Shown here: one piece after another, positions 55,163 to 64,000 of the stretch | Numbering within the stretch: the stretch's first letter is position 1 | Layout of the letters: each line of letters opens with the position of its first letter | Assembly (NCBI GenBank): GCA_902651635.1 | Contig: CACRSC010001923.1 | Span: 433,401-497,400 of the forward strand | Direction: 5' to 3' | Length of the DNA stretch: 64,000 nt | Source of the DNA: Mastigamoeba balamuthi | Taxonomy: Eukaryota; Evosea; Mastigamoebida; Mastigamoebidae | Program-made: the position numbers and the translations under genes | Notes under the pieces: model-generated | What the model saw: only the letters and a program-made list of their open reading frames with translations | The model's database searches: none | What the model was told of the DNA's origin: nothing

Positions 55163-55737
55163 TCTCGATGCGATTGCCCACTGTCCTGTTGGCGTCCCTT
55201 CGTTGCACTCGCTTCTCGCGACAACACGGCAAGCGAAATCCGAGAGAATGACGACGTGTTTCTTCATACATCATTTGATTCTGTGCGATACCCCCAGAAG
55301 AGGCAGAAGAGAGCGCGAGCCTCCGGAGGCCTCCGATGCCGCTGCTGCCAGCAGTGCCACAGGCAACCCAACAACTAATGCTACTTCCCGACTCCTCAAA
55401 GGATCCGTCGCCCTGCGCGTGGCAGTATGCTGACGGGGACGCGTGGGCCGTGGCAGGCTCACTGTCCGAGAGATACCAGCACTCACACCCGTGGTATTAC
55501 CCGGGGATCCCGCCGTCCCAAGATGGCATGGGCAGGTCGACAACTTACTAACTCGCACAGCATTATCAACTGTCAGACCGCGAGACTGGAAACAAGATTC
55601 TTGATGGGGAGATTCACTCGCAAATTCTGCGCCCGAATCGGGACTGATATTTGTGCACCAGTCTCTTTGGTCGGCCAACCCCCACACCCCCTTACCCCAA
55701 AGGGGCCCCTCTGCCTCTCCCCCAACCACCCGCGGGC

Positions 55738-58700
55738 ATGCGCGCCCACACGTGCGCCGCCGCCGCGGCCCTGCTGGCCCTGCGCGCGGCGTGCGCCCTC
55801 GCGCAGTGCTACGGCGTCGGCGCCACGCCAGAGGCCTACGACGAGTTCCACAGGGACGACGTCACCGACGTGGCCCACCTCGCGGCCCCGCGCACGCCCG
55901 GCACCTGCACGCGTGCGGTTCCCTCTTTCAGCAGAGATATTTTCCGCGAGATATCTGCGAGATATTAATATCTCTTCGTTGGGGCTGCAGTGTCGGCCGC
56001 GGACCGCCTCGATGGCAGCGCCATGGAGGTCGTGCAGCTCTTCACCCCGCGGTCCGTCCCCTGGAAGTACACCATGGTGCCCGCACGACCGCCACCACCA
56101 TCAGGAATTCGATTAAATCTGGATTCTCATGACGTCACGGAGATATCTTACCGGAATTCCCCGTGGAGTGTATCATCACGTCACCTAATACGATAACTAC
56201 CTTTGCTTGCTGCGCAGCTGTGCTTCCGCGGGTGGTACAACGGGACGTTTGTGGACCCGCACGCGATACCGCTGCAGGCGGTGATGTACGCCGCTGACGT
56301 GGCCACCGGGGCCCCGGCGCGCGTGCCGCCGCTGGCGACGGCGGCGACGACGGTACGGTCGACGGGCGACTGGACCAACGTGGCCGTGAGCTTCGACGTG
56401 GCGTATCCGCGGGTCTACCTGGGCCTCCGCGTGCTGCTGCCCTGCGCCGACTTCTACCTCAACGCCTACGTCTTCCAGCCCGGCCGCGCCTCCTACTACA
56501 GGCACGCGTTCGCTGCCCCCATTCCCCCCGCACCCCATTCCGTGGCAATGCTGTGCTTGGTGCCTTCATCGCATCATCACTACCTTCCCTCCCTCTCATC
56601 GAATCACCCGGGCTGGCAATTGCATCTTCCTTTTTCTCATTTCAATTGATTGAATGCGAACTGTCAGTTAAATTTCTTGAGGCCTTCGTAATTCAATTGA
56701 GTTCGGCATTAACCTCCCGTCGCGGGAACAAACTCTCTCCCTGATGCATCTCATTATCTCAATTGATTGATGCCTGCCTTGCGCTGTGCTGCCGCGGCTG
56801 TGGCTGTGCCCGCAGGAACGCTGCTGCGGGGGCCAGCGAGGAGTGGTCGCTGTCGTTGGTGCCGTGGGTGACCAACGCGAGCTTCGTGTCGCTGCGGGCG
56901 CAAGGAGTCGCGGGACAGGTGCCCCCGCCCGGGTGGGTGTGCACGGCAGCCAGGTACAACGACTCGCGCTGCGACTGCGGCTGCGGCGTCTGGGACCCCG
57001 ACTGCCGCATTGGCAGGGCCGGGCCCCTCTCCTCCAACTGCAGCGACGGCGAGGTCTGCAACAGATCGGGCCAGTGCCAGAGTGCGTGCACCAACACCTG
57101 CCTCTTGTCTCCCCTTAGCAGAGCGCAGTCTCTCGTTGCGCCGTCAAAGCGCGCATGTTGACCATCAATTGATGTGCAGCCCATTTGGCTATTCAACCTA
57201 TTCGAATGAATCGTCGCCCATCCCGCTTCGATGTGGCGGCGTTGGAACGCGAGTGTGAAACAGGCAGTTCAATTGTACTCCTGTACTGCGAGACATTTCA
57301 ATTCATACTACGAACCTCAATCCGAAACTCACGGACGTAGGGCCCGGGTGGGACGTGAGCGTGTGCCGCCTGGAGTCGTTTGGGTCTGGCGATGGCTGCC
57401 AGTGCGGCTGCAAGGGCGCGCTGGACCCCGACTGCCGCGACACGGACATCGCTGGCGGCCCCTGGTACCCGCAGGCCGCGCCGTGCCCCGGCATCAACGT
57501 CGCCATGTGCGCCGCCGACGGCACGTGCGCAGACGCGTGGAGCGACGACCCCGCGGGCCGCGCAGCCCACGACGGGCTCTGCCACTGCCGCAGCAGCGGC
57601 GTCATGGACCCCGACTGCCTCTGCGTCGACGACTACAGCGCCCTCAACTGCTCCTACGCGCAGTCGACGTGCGGGGCGTCGCGCTGCTACATGGGCGGCT
57701 GCAGGGCGTCCATCGCCAGCGGGTGGACGTGTAGCATCAAGCAGATCGGCAACCCGCCCCAGTGCGACTGCAACTGCGGCGGCTTCGACCCGGGTGCACA
57801 CGCTCCGCTCTGCCGCGTGGGGAGCCCTCGTGCTTTTTAAATGAGTCGTCCGTGTGCACACTGTGTGGGACTTGTCTTTTGGGGGTTGACTGGGCGCGTC
57901 TTTTTTACATTTGTAAGGCAAATTCAGGTGTACTAATTTCCCAACTGTGTTCCAAGTTGTTTGATTTTCTCTCTGTCGTTTGTTGAGGGTGTTGCTGTTT
58001 GCTGCGGCCAAACAACCTGCTGCCTCTGCTTGGGGTGTTGGACTGACTCCAAAATGATCACGCAGACTGCCTTGCGAGGCAGAACACGATCGATGTCACG
58101 GGCTGTGGCCCCGCCGGCTCACGCTCGCCGTACGTGTGCGCGCGCAACGGCACGTGCGTGGCGCAGGGCTGCGGCAACGGCGTGCTCGAGGGGACCGACG
58201 TGTACCAGGAGGACTGCGACAGTGGGGCGGGGTGCCACCTGTGCAAGTGCCGCCCCGGCTGGCTTCCCACGGACCCGCCCTCTGTCTCGTGCCGCACCGT
58301 CTGTGGCGACGACATCTTCGTGGGCGCCGAGCAGTGCGACGGCGGAATGTTCTGCTTCGAGGAGAACTGCACGTGCTGGCCGGGCCACGCGCCCTACGCG
58401 CCGCGGCGGTCGGGGTGCGTGGGCTGCGGCAACGGCGTGCTCGACGCGAACGAGTCGTGCGACTCGGGGACGGGCTGCCACCCCTCGCTGTGCGTCTGCA
58501 CGGCGGGCTACGCCGAGACGACGCCGCGGACGACGGCGTGCCTCAAGGTGCCCTACGCGTGCGGCGACCACGCGGTGCAGGGGAGCGAGCAGTGCGACGC
58601 GGGGGCCTTCTGCTCGGGCTGCGCCTGCGACGCGGGCCACGCGCCCTACAGCCCCCGGCGCCCGTCGTGCACGGGCTGCGGCAACGGGCTGCTCGACGCG

Positions 58701-59617
58701 GGCGAGGACTGCGACGGGGGCAACGGCTGCAATGCCTCTGAGTGCCGCTGCTCCTCGGGCTTCATGCCCACGACGCCCCCGACCATCGGCTGCGTCCCCT
58801 ACCAAGACCGTGCGCACTCTAAAACCCCTGCCGAGCGCTGTCCGTCCGCTCACCAGGGCTGCTCCCTGTGCCCCTCTCGACAGCATGCGGCGACGGGGTC
58901 GCGAGGTGGGGGGAGGAGTGCGACGGCGGGGCGCTGTGCGGGGGCGACTGCAGGTGCGTGGCGGGCAGTGTGCCGTACAGCCCGCCGGAGCAGGCGTGCG
59001 CGGGCTGCCCCAACGGGGTCCTCGACGCCGGAGAGCTGTGCGACGGCGGTCCGGGCTGCGGGGCCGACTGCCGCTGTGTGGAGGGCCACGTGGCCAGCAC
59101 GCCGCCGTGGAGGGGCTGCAGGAGCGCGTCTGCGGTCAACGGCAGCGCGGCGGGCAGCGGGAACCTCGGGGTGGCCGTCGGAGTGCCCGTCGGGGTGTTC
59201 GTCGTCGTCACCGCGGCGGCCGCGATGTCGGTGGTCGCCGTTTACCTGACGCGCAAGAGGCGCAGGGCCCCGGCGCTGGTGCTGGGAGACGGCGACGGTC
59301 AGAGTGGAGCGGGCGGCGGGACAGCTGGGCAGCGGTCGCCTTCGGGAGTGGAGACGTGCGAGGGGGCGATGACGACGCGGATGCTGAGCGGCGACATGGG
59401 GAGCGTGGGGTCGCTGTCGGTGGGCCACTGGAGGTCGCACGCGCCAGACGGCACTCCGATCATTGTGGTGCCCGTCAAGCCCGGGGTGGCGCCGCAGACG
59501 CCGGGGCTGGCGTCGGGGGCCAGCACGGCCAGCGTAGTGCCACAGTCGCAGTTCCAGACGACGATCTGCTCGGGAGGCGCCATGCCCTCGGACGTCTACG
59601 ATGACACGCACCACTGA
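55738..59617 (+). CDS. Type I membrane protein with Cys-rich DPDC and DUF4215-like repeats
   Basis: Seven exons: 55738-55912, 55991-56076, 56218-56507, 56816-57081, 57341-57793, 58066-58809, 58884-59617; phases agree, 915 residues. Signal peptide AAAAALLALRAACALAQ. The N-terminal beta-sandwich domain matches the tandem pair (VVQLFTPRSVPWKYT, LCFRGWYNGT, VAYPRVYLGLRVLLP). Cys-rich repeats follow (YNDSRCDCGCGVWDPDCRIG, CQCGCKGALDPDCRD, CNCGGFDP), then six or seven DUF4215-like repeats (GCGNGVLEGTD, GCGNGLLDAGEDCDGGNGC, GCPNGVLDAGELCDGGPGC). One transmembrane helix (VGVPVGVFVVVTAAAAMSVV) and a basic KRRR stop-transfer lead into a 130-residue tail unlike those of the tandem pair. Larger, divergent family member; likely a surface receptor or adhesin. 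AATAAA at 59729. Confidence 0.83.
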
Positions 59618-59899
59618 TACACCTTGTATTGCTGCTGTTTCTGTGCATACCCACACAGTTGTATTCCATTGTCCTACTAAGAAGCAGTAGGAATCTATTC
59701 ACGTGATTGCCTTTTTCAGTTGATGTCAAATAAACCTCAGATAAAGTGCAGACAGACTCGAAGAGTAGTGGAACTCAAGGCATAGGTCTCACTTCTTTGT
59801 GTAAATCAAAAAAAGGGAATGTGAAAGATAAAGTTGAAAAAGCTATTGAGAATAGCTTTTTCACTGCATGACATGCTCATTAAGCATCTTATGGAGCTA

Positions 59900-60040
59900 C
59901 AGCCCTGGCCATAAGTTTGTTCATACTTTCCCAATCAGACAAGCAACCAGACTTTGTTTGTTATAAGAGGCAGAGGGAGGAGAGTGGGAGTGCTGATGGC
60001 AAGTAGAGGATGTAGTTCCCATCAGTCACTCATGGTGCTC
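59900..60040. repeat. Solo end of the Tc1/mariner family
   Basis: Begins CAGCCCTGGCCATAAGTTTG after a TA and matches 43121-43260 for about 140 bp, then stops. The rest of the element is absent. Confidence 0.8.
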
Positions 60041-62183
60041 TGGGCTGTCTGGTCTCTATTGGTCTGGTTCTGTTGGGTAACCCATGCTCAGCTCTCTCCT
60101 GTCTGTTGACATTCTGTTGGGGTGCATGCTGCCTCATGCAGGATGCAGAGTGATATCAGCTGGGCCTGTAGTCTCTGCCTGGTAGGCTACAAGGGCAGTT
60201 TCATCAGGGCAGGTCAACTCAGTGAGCTTCTACTGTCTTGGTTCATCGCTCTCTACTAGCATGCAGGCTTGTATTTGGGTCAGAAGGAGCTCTGCATCAC
60301 CATTGGTGATGCTGGCTTTGGAGCTTGTATGTTATCTGATAGCATGACTGGGGCCATGGGCTGGTCTTTCTCAAGGTCGCTATCCATTTGCATGTGGTCT
60401 GCATCAATCATAGTGGGACCCTCTCTGGGGTGTTTCTGCAGTGAAGGAGCACCTGCTGTCTTCTGGGTGTCTGCTGGTGGCAGGGTCTCCTTCATGCCTT
60501 GAACAGCGAGTAGTGCTGTTGTTCTGTTGGCATATTTTACTGCCTTTTTATAGTATGAGTTCTCTGGAATTTCTGGGTGTGGACTGGGATATTTCTCAGA
60601 ATAAGTCTGGGTGTCTTTGGGGCATCGTGGTGCACCTATGCTGCACTGACTGCGAATGTGGAAGCCAGGCTATGGTCATTCTTCAAGTTGGGAGGAGCTG
60701 GTTTCAGTGGAGTAGGGCCCTGATGGATGGTGGACTAATATGTGTTTGCAGGATGTACCTTTCTGTTTCGGGGTCTGTGGGGGTTAATGTGGGTTCTGGG
60801 GCACTGCAGGTTATCACTCTGAGGGCTGTGAGCATGCCCGGCCCTGGGGTATTTGTGGGTGTGTGTGTGAGGAAGTGGGGAGCAGGGGTGAGTGGGGATA
60901 CCTGTCCTAATTGGTGTTGTGGTGCTGACCCCCAGAGGTGCCATATAGCACCTTGGGGGTATAGGATATGCTATCATGGTGAGGATCATGAGTGCTAGGA
61001 TCTGACAGGTGCAAGCCATGCCCCCACGAACTAGCCGATGCATGGGCTCAGACAGTCAAGTGGGAATAGAACATGAACTCCATACCCATGGGTGGGCCAT
61101 TACTTTCAAGGAAGGTCATAGTCCCACTCATGTGCCAGATGAACAATGATCCCCGTGCTATCATTCATGTGGAAGCTGCATACCAAAACAAGCTCTATGC
61201 CAAAAGAAGTGTGAAAAGTGGAACTGAATGCTTGTACCAGACTCAGAGCCTTGCTGCATAATGCCTTAACTGCGTGTTCAACAACCACCCATACAACATC
61301 ATCTGGATCAATACTAGTGCCAAAGAAGACATCTATATTGTTCATGTCTGGCCCCCAAGAAGCTGTATATGGAAAGAGCAGAGCAGCAGCTGGCTTCTCT
61401 TAAAAGAGCTATCTTTATATTATTATTGCCTTCTCTTACTGTCAAGTACCATTTCTCTGTTTTCATTTCCTATATATCTGTCTTTTTGTACATAAGTACA
61501 TATTTTAGAATCATTTCTGACTTTGTTTTTTCATTCAAAGTCCTAGTCAGTTTTTCTGACTTTTTGTTTTTCAATTTATCAAAAAGTCAGAAGAAACATA
61601 CTGTTTGGTCATCTGAGCATTTTTGTGACACTGGTAAAATGGTACGTTTGGCTGCAAACACATATTGTTGCCCACATTGTGATCTTCGTGACCTGCCAGC
61701 TCTCAAGAAAGGAAGAAAATGAGAAAGAACAGATGACACTTTACAAGCACATCTTCAATTTAGTGGATCATCTTGATGTTCTTTAAGATATATTTCATTT
61801 CCCTGCAAGTGGAGTCATACACTGGTTTGGTTGATCTGGCTGTATCATCACCACCTTCGTGGCCTCAAATGACTACAAGTGGAAGTACTCAGATATCATG
61901 AGGAGCCCTCATCTGAGATTAATCAACATCAACTGAAAAGGGCGATTTTATTGTGTAACAGATTCTTTTACTGCTTTCACGAAGAGGGCAATGGGGTACA
62001 AGACAAACCTTGTGCGCCTCTCGTCCTCCTTCTTCTGCCACTGACGCATCCCTGGCACAGGTTGGCGAGGTTGGCAACAATGATTTTGGTGACCAGGCCC
62101 CTGCTGCTGCCGCTGCCCATGCCCCTGCTCCACCAGGTTCGTCACTTAGTCACTCGGAATGATTGCCCTCTCTGATAATAGGC
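60041..62183. other. Lower-GC region, transposon-like, no gene assigned
   Basis: Several broken frames, none convincing. The minus strand at 60495-60100 (MKETLPPADTQKTAGAPSLQ onward) reads like a degraded gag-type frame. The rest is AT-rich with no motifs I recognise. Confidence 0.35.
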
Positions 62184-62391
62184 TCTCCAGTCATGGACGA
62201 GCACAGCAGGAGGATCGATCGCCCAGAAGGATGCTCGGATCGCCCAGCAGGACGCTCAGATCGCCCAGAAGGACGCTCGGATCGCCCAGCTGGCCGCCGA
62301 TCTGCGCGTGAGGGACGCCGAGCAGCGTGTGGCTGAGCTGCAGCAGCACATCCAGCAGCAGGAGCACCCCGAGGCAGCCGAGAGGCACTAA
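62184..62391 (+). CDS. Coiled-coil C-terminal exon, heptad repeats
   Basis: The plus-strand frame ending at TAA 62389-62391 reads SIAQKDARIAQQDAQIAQKD, continuing in strict heptads (IAQLAAD, LRVRDAE, QRVAELQ) and ending EHPEAAERH. It has no ATG and follows CTCTCCAG, so it is probably a last exon. The 21-bp DNA repeat behind the heptads (GATCGCCCAGAAGGACGCTC core) is visible. The upstream exons were not found. It may belong to a degraded gene or transposon. Confidence 0.45.
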
Positions 62392-63184
62392 TCCACATGC
62401 TGCATGCGCAGCAGCGCGTCCCCTAGCTCAGCTGGAGCGCCCCCGACCCCGCAGAGAGCACACAACTGAGCCCAACAGCAGCAGCAGCGTGTCCCCCCAG
62501 TGTCTCCCACATCGCACACGCCTGCCCCCCCCCCCCCGCTGGCNNNNNNNNNNCCCCCCCCCCCCCCCGCTGGCACAACAAAGCCTCAGCAACGCACAAC
62601 GTTGCTCCCCTGTCGCACCGCATGCCCCCGCGCCGCTGTGGCCGCAGGCGCACGCTCGGCAACACCCGCTGCCGAGGGCGCGAGTCGAGCCAGAGCCCGA
62701 GCAGCGGTGCTGCGGTCGTGCCCATCGGCTGCGACCCCCACGCTCCCCCCTGGAGCCCGCGCAGCGCCCGCTCCGTCGTCTCCGCCCCTTGGGCTCCCCT
62801 GCCCCGCGACCGCCGCCACCGCCGCCGTGGCCGTCGCCTGGCCAGCACACGAGCGTCAGCGCCCGAGGGTCCGCGCGCCTCTGGCGTCACGCCGACGGCG
62901 ACCACGACACCGCAGAGGCCACAGGGAGACGACCAGCACTCCTCCCCGTGCGCTCCCGCAGTAATTCCCGCAGCAGTGCTGGCCACGTGGCCCTCTGGCT
63001 GGCCGGGCCCGCAGCCTCCCAGAGGGTCTCTCAGCGAACAGAGCGGTCAGCACAGGAAGATATCTCTGGGGAAAAATCCGCGAGATTGCAGCGAATATCG
63101 CGTTATTGAGCGCCGCACAGGCCACACCTCCTGCCCCGCGCGCGCCCCCCGCTGGCCCCCGCAGCAGCAGCGCAGCAGCAGCAC
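62392..63184. other. GC-rich upstream region with assembly gap
   Basis: Ten Ns at 62544-62553 are flanked on each side by a C homopolymer followed by GCTGGC, so the gap probably joins overlapping ends. The remainder is low-complexity and probably the promoter side of the receptor gene at 63185. ATATC-rich motifs occur near 63058-63105. Confidence 0.5.
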
Positions 63185-64000
63185 ATGCCCTCGGAGCTGC
63201 CTGCGCGCCGCCCCCTCGCTCTGCTGGCCGCGGCGGCGCTGCTGGCCAGCGCGCAGTGCGGCGGGTGGCCCCCGCCCGAGTCCTACGACGACGACGTGTT
63301 CTACTACACGCCGGGCGTAGCGCTGGCCCCCGCCTCCAACTGCTGCGCCGGCACGCACAATATCTCCCGATATCGCGATATTTCGCGATATAAGGGGAAT
63401 CTCTCCCATGTCTCCCTGGCCGCCCAATCGGAATTAATCTGGTGGTCGGGGGGTTGTCTCCTGTCAAAGAATTCCCGGGGCCGCACGACGGCTCCTTTCT
63501 CGAGGTTGTTCAGCTGTTCACCCCGGCCACTGTCCCTGCGGTTTATACGTCGGTGAGTGGTCGCCAGCACTCTGGGGGGAGGCTGTGCTGCGTCATCGCA
63601 GGCATTTCTCCGTTCTGGCTATTCCCCCTGCTTCCGGGATAGGCAATGAAAACAGCGCGCGCCTGTGTGACGTGGCGTCAGGTGTGCGTCAACGTCAAGT
63701 GGAGCGGGTGCGTCGACTACACGCGGCCCGCGGGCAGCGCAGAGGGCCCGCGGTACATGCACCCCGTGCAGGTGGTGATGTACGACGACGACATGGGGTC
63801 GCCGGCGCCCGTGCCGCGCCACGTGACCAACGCCACGCTGGTCGCGGTGCCGGCGCCCGACAAGAGCGGGTGGCTGAACTTTGTGTCGCTGCAGCTGGTG
63901 GCCGCGGCCCCGCGCGTGTGGATCGGGTGCGCTCTGCGCCCAGTCAATTGACTTGCTGCCGCCCCTGTCTGCTCACAAGGATAGCTCTCGTGGGGGGTGC
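63185..64000 (+). CDS. Cys-rich receptor family member, N-terminal part (3' partial)
   Basis: MPSELPARRPLALLAAAALL with LASAQCG is a signal peptide. PPPESYDDDVFYYTPG resembles the family's YDLDN/YDEFH segment. Later exons read HDGSFLEVVQLFTPATVPAV with YTS and a GTGAGT donor, then (from 63682) VCVNVKWSGCVDYTRPAG, VQVVMYDDDMG and SGWLNFVSLQLVAAAPRVWI, followed by a GTGCGC donor near 63929. This is the same N-terminal beta-sandwich domain as in the genes at 24831, 27821 and 55738. The first intron's donor is not resolved and its acceptor may be AAAG near 63469. The rest lies beyond the window. Confidence 0.72.

Overview
This is nuclear DNA from a GC-rich, gene-dense eukaryotic microbe. The genes are split by short introns (mostly 45-200 nt) that begin GTGCG/GTGCC/GTNCG and end CAG. 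Recognisable eukaryotic proteins include Atg8 and COP9 signalosome subunit 3. Multi-exon membrane proteins with signal peptides, AATAAA motifs after stops and eukaryotic transposons agree with this. I cannot assign a lineage. Crinkler/RHS-type proteins, chromovirus-like retroelements and Merlin elements together suit a free-living protist. The window is a mosaic of GC-rich gene islands and AT-rich blocks that are transposons or their remains.

Layout. 1-523: C-terminal ACT domains of an aspartokinase. 1715-4411: a complete but decayed Merlin DNA transposon with long inverted repeats and an exact 8-bp target duplication. 5107-7866: unknown multi-exon protein. 8298-9200 (-): Uma2-like nuclease-fold protein. 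9512-12089 (-): CSN3. 12449-14803 and 15043-17513 (both -): tandem paralogues with a duplicated Cys-rich module. 17.7-20.9 kb: AT-rich, geneless. 21394-22767: unknown protein. 23346-24433 (-): ATG8. 24831-27541 and 27821-30397: tandem paralogous type I membrane proteins with the same nine-exon structure.

30.6-46 kb is a transposon graveyard: a truncated crinkler/RHS NTPase, a decayed Ty3/gypsy chromovirus, an AT-rich element with long TIRs (36.3-38.9 kb), an apparently complete crinkler/RHS-type gene (39145-41903, -), and a Tc1/mariner element (43121-44373) among Ty3 fragments. 46162-50581: large secreted protein of Cys-rich (ephrin-receptor-like) repeats. 51419-52335 (-): PH plus HMA-like protein. 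52722-55162 (-): fusion of a PNPOx-like flavin domain with a ferredoxin-reductase-like module. 55738-59617: third member of the Cys-rich receptor family. 59.6-62.2 kb: AT-rich with transposon remnants. 63185-end: start of a fourth receptor.

The main theme is cell surface and extracellular recognition: four related type I receptors plus one repeat-rich secreted protein lie in one 64-kb stretch. Autophagy (Atg8) and COP9-signalosome (CSN3) genes sit between them. Exon boundaries were set by hand from frame, phase and GT-AG sites. Three reading-frame breaks fall in short homopolymer runs and look more like sequence errors than decay.
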